NCBI GenBank assembly: GCA_016946835.1
Contig: JACVTC010000099.1
Span: forward strand, 522,501-586,500
Direction: 5' to 3'
From: Neocallimastix lanati (nom. inval.)
Taxonomy: Eukaryota > Neocallimastigomycota > Neocallimastigomycetes > Neocallimastigales > Neocallimastigaceae
DNA: 64,000 nt
The notes under the pieces are model-generated. The model saw only the letters and a list, made by a program, of their open reading frames with translations. It was not told the origin of the DNA and searched no databases. Every line of letters starts with the position of its first letter. Positions within the stretch are counted from its first letter, which is position 1. Of the stretch, positions 15,164-26,885 are shown in pieces. A program made the position numbers and the translations under genes.

Positions 15164-15518
15164 ATAAAATTTATATTAGATTGATTTGGTATTTTTAATT
15201 TTATTTAAATATTTTAGCATATATGTTGAAAGTTTAAAAAATGCAATGAAATATTGATATTGACCTTATTTATTTATTGTTTAATAAATCTCATAAAATA
15301 AAAAAAGATGTTATGATTTTTTCAAGGGAATAGAAAAAAAATATTATTTTTAAACTTTAAACTTTATTTAAAAAAAAATTATGTTAAAAAAAGTTTTATG
15401 TTACTTTTATTAAAAATAAACGGCTCGAATTGTATATATATTTATAATTTATAATCAATAAAATTTATATTATTAATATATATATTTAATTAAACCTTTT
15501 TTTTTTTGTTATTTCATT

Positions 15519-15600
15519 TTTATTTTATTTTATTATTTTATTTTATTATTTTATTTTATTATTTTATTTTATTATTTTATTTTATTATTTTATTTTTTAT
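15519..15600. repeat. TTATTTTATTTTA 13-mer tandem array
   Basis: The 13-base unit TTATTTTATTTTA repeats about six times, then degenerates into T-rich sequence. Confidence 0.75.
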
Positions 15601-16078
15601 TTTTTATTTTATTTTCTTTTCTTTTTTATTTTATTCTTAATAATTTTATTAATTTATTTTATTTTATATTTTTTTTTAATTGTTAGTGCTTAAATGTTTT
15701 ATAATAAATAACTTTTTATAATTTTTAAATTTATGTTACACGAAATATTCTAATAAATATATATTTTATTAATAAATTGTAATTTTCCCAAAAAAAAATT
15801 AATTTTAAAATTGCTGATCAAACATTTTATTGGCATGTATCAAATTAAAATAATTAATTGTTTTATAATCATTATGAGCTATAATGATTTATTCCGAATT
15901 TATATTTTTGTATTTTATATTTGTTAATAAACATAATATTTTAAGTTTAAACTTTTATGAATTTAATTTATATACGAAAATAAAATAAAATATAAAATAA
16001 AATAAAATAAATTTGGTGAAACAAAAAAAAAAAATTTTATAACTTATTAAATGATACTTTTTTTAAAAAAATTTAGCT

Positions 16079-16454
16079 TTTTATTTATTATTTATTATTT
16101 ATTATTTATTATTTATTATTTATTATTTATTATTTATTATTTATTATTTATTATTTATTATTTATTATTTATTATTTATTATTTATTATTTATTATTTAT
16201 TATTTATTATTTATTATTTATTATTTATTATTTATTATTTATTTATTATTTATTTATTTATTATTTATTATTTATTATTTATTATTTATTATTTATTATT
16301 TATTATTTATTATTTATTATTTATTATTTATTATTTATTATTTATTATTTATTATTTATTATTTATTATTTATTATTTATTATTTATTATTTATTATTTA
16401 TTATTTATTATTTATTATTTATTATTTATTATTTATTATTTATTATTTATTATT
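16079..16454. repeat. TTATTTA heptanucleotide array, highly regular
   Basis: About 53 near-perfect copies of TTATTTA. Because 7 is not a multiple of 3, the array reads as a long open frame of repeating FIIYYLL; this is an artefact, not a protein. One slip lies at about 16240-16260. Same unit as at 1873-2402. Confidence 0.95.
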
Positions 16455-16568
16455 ACTGTTAAAATATTAAATAATATAAATAAATAAAATAATTTTGATA
16501 TAAATAAATAAACAAAAAACAAAATTTAAAATGTAAATTTAACATTATTTATGTTAATCCATAATTTA

Positions 16569-16577
16569 GTGTAAATT
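16569..16577. repeat. Left 9-bp target-site duplication of MULE copy 0
   Basis: GTGTAAATT, repeated exactly at 18630-18638 just outside the inverted ends of the element. Nine bases is the usual duplication length for Mutator-like elements. Confidence 0.8.
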
Positions 16578-16740
16578 GAATATGGTGCATTTCGCCAATT
16601 TTTAAAATACAAATTTTTAATAAGCCATTTATTTTTAATAGCTTGTAAAATTTTTTGCTAACTCCATAAAAAGATTTAATACAATTATATTTAAAAAAAA
16701 TAAATGTATAAATAAATAACAATTAATAAATAAATTAATA

Positions 16741-17060
16741 AATAAAATAAAATAAAATAAAATAAAATAAAATAAAATAAATAGTAGAATATAAATATAA
16801 GTACAGATTGAATAAAATAAAATAAAAAAAAATAAGATAAAATAAAATAAATAGTAGAATATGAATATAAAGTACAGATTGAATAAAATAAAATAAAATA
16901 AAATAAGATAAAATAAAATAAATAGTAGAATATGAATATAAAGTACATATTGAATAAAATAAAATAAAATAAAATAAAATAAATAGTAATATAAAAGAGT
17001 AAAGTATTATTAAAAATTAAATTAAATAAAATAAAATAAAATAAATAGTAGAAATATTAA
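16741..17060. repeat. ~70-bp subterminal tandem repeat inside MULE copy 0
   Basis: A unit beginning ATAGTAGAATATGAATATAA followed by AGTACAGATTG and an AAAATAAA filler recurs at 16781, 16851 and 16922 (spacing 70 and 71). Weaker relatives occur near 16981 and 17045. Confidence 0.8.
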
Positions 17061-17084
17061 TATAAATTTTATAAAACAAAACAA

Positions 17085-18060
17085 AGTGAAAATTTTATGA
17101 TATTCAAAAATTCTAATTTAATAATTTTTCAATCCCCTTTTCAAGTAAAATTATTTAGGGAATATAATGATGATATATTTGTTGATGGTACATTTTTTAT
17201 TGCCCCTAAATTTAGTTATCTATCTAGTTCTTATGCTAAAGAATTAGATAGTTTTTACACTACTTCTTTTGCAATATTAAAAAATAAAGAACAAGAAACA
17301 TATAAAATATTTTTTGAAAAATTAAAAAAAAAAAAATGCTAATACTTGTAACAATAATATTATAATTGAACCAAAAAAATTGCATTGTGATTTTGAAAGG
17401 GGTATATCTAAAGCAGCAAAAACAATATTTCCTAATACAAATATTAAATATTGCATTTGGCATTATAAAAAATCACTAGAAATTAAAAAAAAAAAAAAAA
17501 ATAAATTATGCTATAATGAAGTAAAAAATGATAATAATATATTTATTTACTATAAAGCTATTTCAAATTTACCATTTATAAATCCTGAATACATATTTTA
17601 TATTTATGTTATAATTAAAATTAAATCCATTAAAAATAATTGTTGTCAATTTTTTAAAATTTTTAGAATATTTATAAAACATATTTAATTGATTATGATA
17701 TTAAAAATTGAAATTATTATAATAATATGGAACATACAACAAGCAATGCCTTAGAATCACTCAATAATTATTTAAATAATTTATTTCCAACAGAACCATC
17801 TTTGTATGAATTAATAAATAAATTAAATGAACTTGAACATTTATCATATTATGATTATCAAAGAAAAATAAGAGGAATTTGGAAAATAAAAAAAAAAAAA
17901 AAGAGCAATAAATAAAGCTAATGAAATCAGTGTCTTAATTGAACGATACAAAAATATTGAAGCCAAGTTAATTGATGCTAAATGTGATAGAAATAATATT
18001 ATTAATTTGTGGTTTGATTGTTTAACTGATTTAAATAATATAATATGTATATTACTTTAA
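17085..18060 (+). pseudogene. MULE transposase, frameshifted remnant (copy 0)
   Basis: DDE transposase core of the MULE superfamily read across three frames. In order: the first Asp in FVDGTFFIAP, the second in LHCDFERGI, the C-x2-H signature in CIWHYKKSLE, and the Glu in TSNALESLNNYL; the tail ends near LTDLNN and stops at 18058-18060. Frame changes occur in the A-run at about 17318-17338, around 17650, and in the A-run near 17890. The upstream zinc finger of the family is absent. Two of the three breaks sit in long A homopolymers, so real decay and sequencing error cannot be separated here. Confidence 0.85.
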
Positions 18061-18230
18061 AATAAATAATTAAGAAATGAGGAATGACCAAACGAAATAA
18101 TCAGAATTCTGTCATTCAAAAATTTATTTTATAAAGCATATTAAATTTATACAGTTTAAATAAATATTCAAATACAATGTATAATTAATATTTTTATCAT
18201 TATAATTATTATTTTGTTTAATAATTTTTA

Positions 18231-18470
18231 AATAAAAGAATTATTATTAACAACATTTATATTTTTAATAATATTTATATTTTTAATAACATTTAAATAA
18301 AAGAATTATTATTAGTAACATTTATATTTTTAATAAAATTTAAATAAAAGAATTATTATTAATAACATTTATATTTTTAATAACATTTAAATAAAAGAAT
18401 TATTATTAATAATATTTATATTTTTATATAATTCTTTTATTAATAACATTTAAATAAAAGAATTAAAATC
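18231..18470. repeat. 47-bp imperfect tandem repeat in the MULE 3' region
   Basis: The word AATAAAAGAATTATTATTA followed by ACATTTATATTTTTAATAAC recurs with starts at 18231, 18296, 18343 and 18390, and a partial unit at 18453. The spacing is 47 bp or that plus a short extension. Confidence 0.75.
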
Positions 18471-18629
18471 ATAAAATCTAACCATTATATGATTTATTTA
18501 ATTATTCACTTAATAATTAATTTAAAAATTAAAGTAACAAAATAATACAATAAAATAATATTATGTAGAACAAAATAGATAAAGCCACATACATATATCA
18601 CGTGAAAATTGGCGTAATGCAACCTCCCT

Positions 18630-18638
18630 GTGTAAATT
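18630..18638. repeat. Right 9-bp target-site duplication of MULE copy 0
   Basis: GTGTAAATT, identical to 16569-16577. Confidence 0.8.
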
Positions 18639-19209
18639 ATTAGATTTATCATGTACATATAAATAGTTTCTTTATTTACTTGAAATAATTATGTAGTTAA
18701 TATAAAAATCTTTCATTCTTTTGACGAAAATTCACTGCTTTTATCAATAAATAATTTCTTAATTAATAAATAAACGTATAAATAATTAATATCTAAATAA
18801 ATTATTATAATATTTATAAAAGATTGTTTATTAATAAATATAAATTTATTATTTATATTCTATAAATAATAGTTAACATATTTATTATTTATTATATATT
18901 ATTATTTATTACTTTTTATTGTCATTTATTATCTATTATTATTATTATTATTTATTATTATTATTTATTATTATTATATTTTATTTATTTATTTATTTAT
19001 TTATTCTATTTAATTAAATTTCTATTGATTATTTCTTAAATTATCATATGAAAAAAAAAAGAAAATATTTTAAATATTTTTAAATATAAACATCTGTGAT
19101 ACTAAAAGATTTAATTTATGTTCATTATTCAATAATTATCCTTATAAATTATATTTTATTAATATTTTATTAATAATTTTTAATTTTTTTTTTTTTTTTT
19201 TTTTAATAT

Positions 19210-19242
<33 letters not shown>

Positions 19243-19705
19243 AAATATAAATAACCATCTAAAATACTTTAATATTTTAAGATTAAATGAATTATCAAAC
19301 TTAAAAAAAAAAATAATAATAATACATTTTAATACATTAATATTATTTACGAAGTATATTTGATATTTTGTAATATTAATATGTAATTAAAAATACATCA
19401 TTAATTTATCTTATTTATATTACAAAAGCGAACATTTCGTATCAATATTAACTACAATTATTATATTAAATAAAACATAGGATAATTAGTATATAAATTT
19501 CCTCTAATTTAATCAAAATTTTCTAATAATAATAAAAAAAATAATAATAGAGAATATTAAGATGTACTTGAAAAAAAATTCTTTAATTAATTAAAATTAT
19601 TTTTTATATAATAATAATTATTTAATAAAGAAATAAGAATTTGTCATAAATAATTCCATATTATATATAAAAAAATATTTAGATATAATTATAAATTTTT
19701 TTTTT

Positions 19706-19736
<31 letters not shown>
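18639..19736. other. AT-rich DNA between two MULE relics
   Basis: Poly-T tracts (about 19187-19242, 19694-19736) and a TTATT-rich patch near 18880-19010. No gene and no clear 5' TIR of the following MULE copy was found. Confidence 0.55.
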
Positions 19737-19740
<4 letters not shown>

Positions 19741-21020
19741 GATAATTGTAGTTAATACTGATTTGAGTTCTTCACTTTTAAAATATATTTGTTTATCGAG
19801 TGTTTATAACAAGAGTATATGCTATAGTTTTTACACTACATCACTATCTATATTAAATAATAAAGAACAAGCAACCTATGAATTGTTATCTGAAGAATTA
19901 AAAATAAATACAAGTAAATATAATAATTAATATTATAGTTACACCAAAAATTTTGCATTGTGATTTTGAAAAAAGGTATATCCAATGCTGCCATTAAAAT
20001 ATTTCCTTATATTACTATTAAATATTGTGTATGGCATTATAAAAGATCGTTAGAAGTTCAAAAAAAAATAAATTATGTTATAATGAAGTTGAAAATAATC
20101 ATAAAATTTATTTGTTTTATAAAGCTATTACAAATTTTCCTTTTATAAGTCCCGAATATATATTTGATATTTATAATTATATTAATATTATATGTCAAAT
20201 ATATAATTATTTCCATTTTTTAAATTTTTTGGAATATTTTAATAAGACTTATTTATAAAAATATGATATTCAATATTGGAATCATTATAACGATATAAAC
20301 CCCATAACAAATAATGCTTCAGAATCTTTAACAATTACTTAAAAAAATTGTTTTACAAAAAACCTTCTTTCTATGAATTGATTTATCATTTAAAAAGAGA
20401 AGAATCTTTATCTTACTATAATTACAAAAGGAAAATTGAAGGAGTTTGGAAAAAAAAATGAAGAATATTAACAAAACTGATGAAATCAATGATTTAATTA
20501 AAAAATACAAAAAAAAAGGAATTTGAATTAATTAATAAAAAATGTGATAAAAATGATATCATTGATTTATGGTATAAATGCTTATTAGAATTAAACAAGC
20601 TCTAAATTTATAAATAATAATTAACTAGAATATATAGTTTAAATTTTATTAATATCAATATCAATATTTAAATTTTTTTAATAATAAATATTTAATATTA
20701 CAATAAATTTTAATTTATTATTTAATTTATTTATTTTATTTAAATAAAATAAAATGGAAATGTTTTATTATTAAAATATTTAATAATAAAATATAATAAT
20801 AAAATGAAATGAAAATAAATAAAAATAAAATAAAATTCTTACCAGAAAACTTATTTATTCTTTTATTTATTATTTTTTTAGTTTTTATTTTTATTTTTTT
20901 AATGTTAAAATACAATAAATAAAATATACGTTGAAAATAGTGGCGTATTAAATTATTATACACATTGTACAAATATTTATGCTGATTATACATAAATTAT
21001 GTCGAAATGCATCACATTCA
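19737..21020 (+). mobile_element. MULE copy A, 5'-truncated
   Basis: From a poly-T junction at the left to a 3' terminal segment ending in CATAAATTATGTCGAAA (20991-21007) plus TGCATCACATTC. The whole 3' half, including the untranslated part with ATTGTACAAATATTTATGCT, matches copy B (31781-34098) in opposite orientation at high identity. The 5' TIR, zinc finger and first catalytic Asp region are missing or scrambled. Confidence 0.75.
19739..20605 (+). pseudogene. MULE transposase fragment (copy A)
   Basis: Fragments in several frames correspond to copy B: YSFYTTSLSILNNKEQATYE, then CDFEK, IKYCVWHYKRSLEVQK, a segment equal to NPEYIFDIYNY, ITNNASE, SYYNYKRKIEGVWKK and a C-terminal tail stopping at 20603-20605. 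The segment that should hold the first catalytic Asp (DGTF in copy B) is replaced by unrelated residues. Multiple frameshifts, so it is dead as read. Confidence 0.82.
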
Positions 21021-21466
21021 AAAAAAATAAACATGTGATATGGATCAGTTTCTTCATAAAATATAAAATATGGAATTTTATTAATATGAAATTATATTCG
21101 TCATGCTTAATATCAAATTTATATTATATGGGTTAAAACTAATATATATCTTAATATTGAAGTAAATATATAAATTTTAATAATATAAAAATAAATAAAT
21201 AAATAAATAAAATAAAATAAAATAAAATATATATAAATTAATAATAAAAATATAATTATTGATTTAATATCGAGATACAGCACTTCATTTTCATATAGAT
21301 TATATTTGATAAATAGTAAGATATAAAATCTCAACTACGCAGGATACTTCATGATAATTGCGGCACATTATCTTCCTCATAATATATTACATATTTTTAG
21401 CTATGCAATAAATAAACTGTAGATTTTCATATATAGGATAATTTGTATTTATATATGCAAATGTTG

Positions 21467-21728
21467 CTTAAAATAAAAAAATAAATAATGTAGTATATAT
21501 GAGTAAATATTTATTCAAATAATGAAATAAATACAAACTTTTATTTGTATATGCCACAGATTTCATTATATTAAAAAATAAAATAAAACTTATTTTACTT
21601 AAAATAAAAAAATAAATAATGTAGTATATATGAGTAAATATTTATTCAAATAATGAAATAAATACAAACTTTTATTTGTATATGCCACAGATTTCATTAT
21701 ATTAAAAAATAAAATAAAACTTATTTTA
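21467..21728. repeat. 131-bp perfect tandem duplication
   Basis: The segment starting CTTAAAATAAAAAAATAAAT at 21467 repeats at 21598 with no difference that I can see by eye, and the second unit ends at about 21728. Confidence 0.88.
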
Positions 21729-22737
21729 CTAACAATCATATGCTTTGAAATTATTATAGTAATGATGATAGCGAAAATAATAGTAATATAAAATATACTT
21801 TATAATTTTATTTTATGAAATATTGAAATATAAATAAATTATATATTTATTATATATATATATAATTTATTTTTTATTTCATATTAAATATATAAAAAAT
21901 TAATAAAAATAAAATTAATTATCATTAAGATACTTCACTTTGTATTTCTATAGATGATATTTAATAAATAGTAGGATAAAATAAAGCATATTTTATTATT
22001 AATTATGAATTGAAATGACTATCATTATAGATAAAACAAATATATATAAAATATAAATATATACAATTTAACTATATTTTAAATATATATAAAAAAAAAG
22101 ATATTAATAATATGTTATTATTTTTCTTAAAATAATATTAAAATGAAGATTTTTCTTTATTAATTATAGATTTTATTATATAAAAATTAAATTAAATATG
22201 CTTTATTATTAATTATATATTTTAAAATTATTATTATTATGTGTAATAGAATAAATAATATTAAATAATTTTTTTATTATAAATTTATTAAAACAAAACA
22301 TTTATTATTAATTAAGTGTTATGAAATATTATTATTATTATTATTATTATTGAATATTTAATATTAAATTTTATTATATCAATATTATATATTAATATAT
22401 TATATTAAAAAGTAAATATATATAATCTTAATAAAAAGAAATAATTAATTAAATCATTTAAATATTTTTATTTTTAGTTAATCATAATTATTTAATATAA
22501 ATTTTATATATTTCAGATAATTTATATTTTAATATGGAAACACATGTAATTAATTATCAAAAATATATAAAATTGATATTAAATAATTATGATAATTAAT
22601 AACAAAAAGTGTTTAAATAATAATATATATGTATTTAATAATTTATATTTAATATAAATTATTAAATTTTTATGATAATTACTAAATATATATATATTGC
22701 TAATAGTTTAAAACTTTAATTACAAAAATTATACTTT

Positions 22738-23025
22738 ATTAAATTTATATTAAAAACTTTTTGATCCAACTTTTTATATTCCTACTGAAAGAAAAAAAAA
22801 AAAGTATTTATTTAAAATAATAGAATAGAAAAATTTATAATTGAACTAAAGAAAAAAAAAAAATTATAATAAATATTATACATTAAATTTATATTAAAAA
22901 CTTTTTGATCCAATTTTTTATATTCCTACTAAAGAAAAATAAAATTATATTTATATAAAAAATAAAATAGAAAAATTTATAATTGAACTTTAAATAAAAA
23001 TTATAATAAATATTATACCTTACGT
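22738..23025. repeat. 144-bp imperfect tandem duplication
   Basis: Two units, each with ATTAAATTTATATTAAAAAC, TTTTTGATCCAA and TATTCCTACT, and ending in TATAATAAATATTATAC, start at 22738 and 22882. They differ by substitutions and A-run lengths. Confidence 0.8.
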
Positions 23026-23919
23026 TTAAAATGAAATTATGCATATATTAATTATAATTTATAACTTTTTTGCTAACAGTTTTTATCATATTTATATATT
23101 TGTATTTGTTTTAATTTTAATCATGCTAATATAATTATATTATAAAACTCTGTAATATAAATTGTAAATGAAAATTAGATTATATAATAATAATAATAAT
23201 AATTAATAAAAGAATTTTTAAATATGAAGTTATTGGATTTTATTTATTTAATTATTAAATAATGCATATTTTTTTTATTTTTTTTATATTTTGTTGTAAC
23301 CTTTATTTATATTAATTTTTATAATGTATTAATTATTTGTAAATTAATAATTTATTTAAAAAAAGTGGAAAATATTAATATAAATATTTAATCCATAAAT
23401 AATATTTAATATTAAAAGGTTAATTCATAAATTATCGATTGATATTTATTAAACTTATTATCTAATTATTTAATAATAAATTTAAGAAATATGTATATTA
23501 ATATATATTTATAAAATCAATAAAATAAAATAGTATTATAAGTAATTAAATAAGATCTAGTATATTCATTTTTCATAATATATTAATAACAATAAATTAA
23601 AAAAATATATATTTAATTAAATATATAAAGGGAAAATATTTATTAATCTAATTTAATAATAGCCAATATTAATATTATCCTATATTAATCGAAACGGTAA
23701 CTTTTGAAGTACTATATATAATCAATAATTTTACCAAAAAAATTTTTTTTTTTATTTTGTTTATTTTATATTATTTATTTTACATTATTAATTAATACAA
23801 AAAGTATAATTTAAATAATTTTTGTGAATATCATTTTTTAATTATTTTAATTATTTAAATTATAAATAATATTAACTATTCTATATAAATCCTAAATTAT
23901 CCTAAAAAAAAAAAAAAAG

Positions 23920-25953
23920 ATGAAATTTTTTAAATCGAAATCTTTAATATTTTCAATTTTAACTTCAATTAATTTTAATATTATAAATGGTGAATCATTA
24001 AAATATCATGCCAATTCAATAGAAAATGGTACAATCCTACATGCCTTCTGTTGGTCGTTCAATACAATTAAAGAAAAATTACCAGAAATTCAAAAGGCAG
24101 GTTATACTGCTGTTCAAACCTCTCCAATTCAAACATGTAAAATAGGAAATGGAGGTTCAAAAAAATTAAATAATTGGTTTTATCATTATCAACCTGTCAA
24201 TTATGAAATTGGAAATTATCAATTGGGTTCTGAAGATGAATTTAAATCTTTATGTGCTGCAGCCAAGAATTATGGTATAAAAATTATTGTAGATGCTGTT
24301 CTAAATCATATGACAAGTGATTGGAATGCCATTGATTCCTCCTTACGTGATTCAAGTTATTATCATTCCGACAAATCAAGTATTAGTAATTGGGAAGATA
24401 GATATCAAGTTACTCAAAGATCTTTACTTAATTTATACGATTTAAATACTCAAAATCCAGTTATTCAACAGAAGGTTTTAAACTTTTTAAAACGTGCTGT
24501 TAAGGATGGTGCATCCGGTTTTAGATATGATGCTGCTAAACATATTGAATTACCGGATGATGAAGGTTTTGGAGGTGAGTTTTGGCCAGTCATTACAAAT
24601 AATGGAGCTGAATTTCAATATGGAGAAATTCTTTCTGATAAAATTTCAAGAGATAGTGCCTATGCTAAATATATAAAAGTTACTGCCTCCTCTTATGGAT
24701 ATACTATTCGAGATGCTATTGCTAATAATGATTTTAGTATCAATAAAATTATGTACTATAACTCTAACGTTAGTAGTAACAAATTAGTCACATGGGTTGA
24801 ATCCCATGATAATTTTTCAAATAATGAATTAGAATCCGTTTGGTTAACGAATGAGCAGATTAAATTAGCATGGGCCCTCCTTACTGCAAGAAAATCAACT
24901 ACACCATTATTTTTTTCAAGACCAGTTGGTGCTGGTGGTACAGCATATGATAGTCGATTCCCTGGGAAATCCATGATTGGAGATGAAGGTGATGCCTTAT
25001 ATAAAGATGATGAAATAGCAGCAGTGAATCTTTTCCGAAATGCTATGGAAGGAGAAGAAGAATATTTAAGAAATGTTAATGGAAGTAATAAAATTCTTAT
25101 GATTGAACGTGGAACAAAGGGACTTGTTATTATTAATCTCAATAATCAAAATACGAATATTGAAAACATCACAAATTTAGTTGATGGAGAGTATCAAAAT
25201 CATACGAATGATAAAAATATTTTCAAAGTTTCTGGAGGTAAAATTGTGGGAACTCTATTATCTCGTTCTGTTACCGTTTTATATAAAACAAATGGTAATA
25301 TGGATGCCAATAGTAATAGTAATGTTACCAGTTCATCTGCCTCTAATAATAAATCGGTTAATGGAAAAATAAATATTTATTTCAAGAAACCAAGCTCATG
25401 GAAAAATAAAATTTATGCCTACGTCTATAATTATAGTTCAAAAGTAGTTAGTGAAGTTTCAAAATGGCCTGGCTTAGAAATGAAATATGTCAGTGACTCT
25501 ACCTATTCCATTTCAGTCAGTAGTGACTATGAAAATTCCTATGTTATTTTCAATAATATAGAACAACAAATTCCAGAATCCGGAGAATCTGGCTTCATCA
25601 TTAAAAATAATGGATTGTATGGTAGTAATGGCTATGAAATTCAATATAAATTAAATACAGTAAACTCAGCTGTATCTTCTGCATCAACGAATACCATTAA
25701 TATTCGTTATTATTCTAAGTGGCCCCAAGTATATATTCATTATAAAGCTAATAATAACTCATGGACTACTTCACCAGGTACTATTATGATACCCGAAGGA
25801 AATGGATATTATAGAATTACTCTCAAAGCCAAAAATCTCAGCTTTGTATTTAATAATGGTTTTGGTAAATGGGATAATAATAATAGTAAAAACTATTATA
25901 TTGGAAGTGCTGGTAATTATATTATTTCAAATGGATCTATCCGTAATAACTAA
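23920..25953 (+). CDS. Secreted alpha-amylase GH13 with CBM26 and CBM25
   Basis: Endo-acting starch hydrolase (alpha-1,4 bonds), 677 residues, intronless. Signal peptide at about 1-24 (ends IINGES). GH13 (beta/alpha)8 catalytic domain at about 25-455 with the four family regions: VDAVLNH (124-130), FRYDAAKH with nucleophile Asp204, YGEILSD with acid/base Glu236, and WVESHDNF with transition-state Asp297. A Ser/Asn linker (458-482) leads to a CBM26-like module (483-567, INIYFKKPSSWKNKIYAYVY) and a CBM25-like module (592-672, INIRYYSKWPQVYIHYK). This layout is typical of Firmicutes amylases and is known in rumen fungi, so bacterial ancestry is likely. No dockerin is present, so it should be freely secreted. 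The start follows a long A-run and is the only Met that supplies the signal peptide. Confidence 0.95.
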   Translation: MKFFKSKSLIFSILTSINFNIINGESLKYHANSIENGTILHAFCWSFNTIKEKLPEIQKAGYTAVQTSPIQTCKIGNGGSKKLNNWFYHYQPVNYEIGNYQLGSEDEFKSLCAAAKNYGIKIIVDAVLNHMTSDWNAIDSSLRDSSYYHSDKSSISNWEDRYQVTQRSLLNLYDLNTQNPVIQQKVLNFLKRAVKDGASGFRYDAAKHIELPDDEGFGGEFWPVITNNGAEFQYGEILSDKISRDSAYAKYIKVTASSYGYTIRDAIANNDFSINKIMYYNSNVSSNKLVTWVESHDNFSNNELESVWLTNEQIKLAWALLTARKSTTPLFFSRPVGAGGTAYDSRFPGKSMIGDEGDALYKDDEIAAVNLFRNAMEGEEEYLRNVNGSNKILMIERGTKGLVIINLNNQNTNIENITNLVDGEYQNHTNDKNIFKVSGGKIVGTLLSRSVTVLYKTNGNMDANSNSNVTSSSASNNKSVNGKINIYFKKPSSWKNKIYAYVYNYSSKVVSEVSKWPGLEMKYVSDSTYSISVSSDYENSYVIFNNIEQQIPESGESGFIIKNNGLYGSNGYEIQYKLNTVNSAVSSASTNTINIRYYSKWPQVYIHYKANNNSWTTSPGTIMIPEGNGYYRITLKAKNLSFVFNNGFGKWDNNNSKNYYIGSAGNYIISNGSIRNN

Positions 25954-26428
25954 ATATATTATTTAGAATGGATCTCTCCATAAAAAACTTACAAAATATA
26001 TTAAATATATATAATATATAATACAAAGAATATATATATATATTTTATTCTTGTAAAATTTATAATATATATAATAATAATAATAATAAAATTATATATA
26101 ATTTTATTTTATAATTTAATAAAATTAAATTTTTTAAAATGAAAAATTGTTTTATTTTTTATTTTTTCATTTATTTTTTTTTTTTTTTTTATTTATCATT
26201 TTCAATATTGAAATATATATAAATATTTATATATAAAATTATTAAAAATATTTTAATATTTTTGTAATTTCTATATTTTTATTTTTTTTTTATATCTACT
26301 CTCAAAAATCAAAAATTAAAATAAAAAAAAAATAAAAAAATAAAAAATAAAATAAAAAATAATAATAAAATATTAAAAATATATAATAAATATTATTTTA
26401 ATTGTCATTAATTTTATACTAACTTTTC

Positions 26429-26506
<78 letters not shown>

Positions 26507-26691
26507 TTGAATAAAATAATAAAATATAAAACAAATACAAAGAAATTTAAATATAAATAATTATAATAATTTTGATGAAATAATAAATCTATATATTTTT
26601 TCTTTTTTCTATTAAATAACTGCAATATTATTATTATTATTATTATTATACTATTAATTTATATATATGAATGAATTTATATTATAAATGT

Positions 26692-26724
<33 letters not shown>

Positions 26725-26885
26725 TTTATTTTTATTTTTTTTTATTATTATTAATTTAAACTATACATTTTTTTTTAATACATAATCTTATTTTATTTTA
26801 TTTTATTATTATTTTTTTTTTCTATTCTTATTTTTTTAAATTATAAAACTATTAATAATTATCTACATATATATATATTTAATAG
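25954..26885. other. Convergent spacer between amylase and second receptor
   Basis: The two genes point towards each other across this 0.9-kb A/T-rich spacer. It contains an (AAT)n array at about 26430-26503 and long T/A tracts. No gene is seen. Confidence 0.65.
26430..26503. repeat. (AAT)n microsatellite
   Basis: About 24 uninterrupted AAT triplets; its minus-strand reading gives a spurious poly-Tyr frame. Confidence 0.95.

Larger units (their letters stand above)
14097..16568. other. AT-rich intergenic DNA with two arrays
   Basis: Upstream region of the first receptor gene (minus strand) and left flank of the MULE. It contains a 13-mer array at about 15519-15600 and the heptamer array at 16079-16454, listed separately. 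No gene is seen. Confidence 0.6.
16578..18629 (+). mobile_element. Mutator-like DNA transposon (MULE) copy 0, complete ends
   Basis: A 2052-bp element bounded by imperfect terminal inverted repeats: GGTGCATTTCGCCAATTTTT near 16584-16603 matches the complement of the right end, GGTTGCATTACGCCAATTTT. Perfect 9-bp target duplications (GTGTAAATT) flank it. Inside are a ~70-bp tandem repeat block (16741-17060), a decayed MULE transposase (17085-18060) and a 47-bp repeat block (18231-18470). The 5' part of the transposase, including the zinc finger seen in other copies here, is missing and its place is taken by the tandem repeats. Confidence 0.82.
21021..23919. other. AT-rich intergenic DNA upstream of the alpha-amylase
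   Basis: Holds a perfect 131-bp tandem duplication (21467-21728) and an imperfect 144-bp one (22738-23025). Otherwise A/T-rich with no gene. The amylase promoter must lie at the right end; I can identify no specific element beyond a poly-A run directly before the ATG. Confidence 0.6.

Noticed and set aside
16051-16470. 139-codon open frame of repeating FIIYYLL
   Set aside because: It is the translation of the TTATTTA array; no real protein composition.
24756-25142. 128-codon frame antisense to the amylase
   Set aside because: Shadow of the amylase coding strand; the amylase has full domain support.
26428-26625. Poly-Tyr minus-strand frame
   Set aside because: Translation of an (AAT)n microsatellite.
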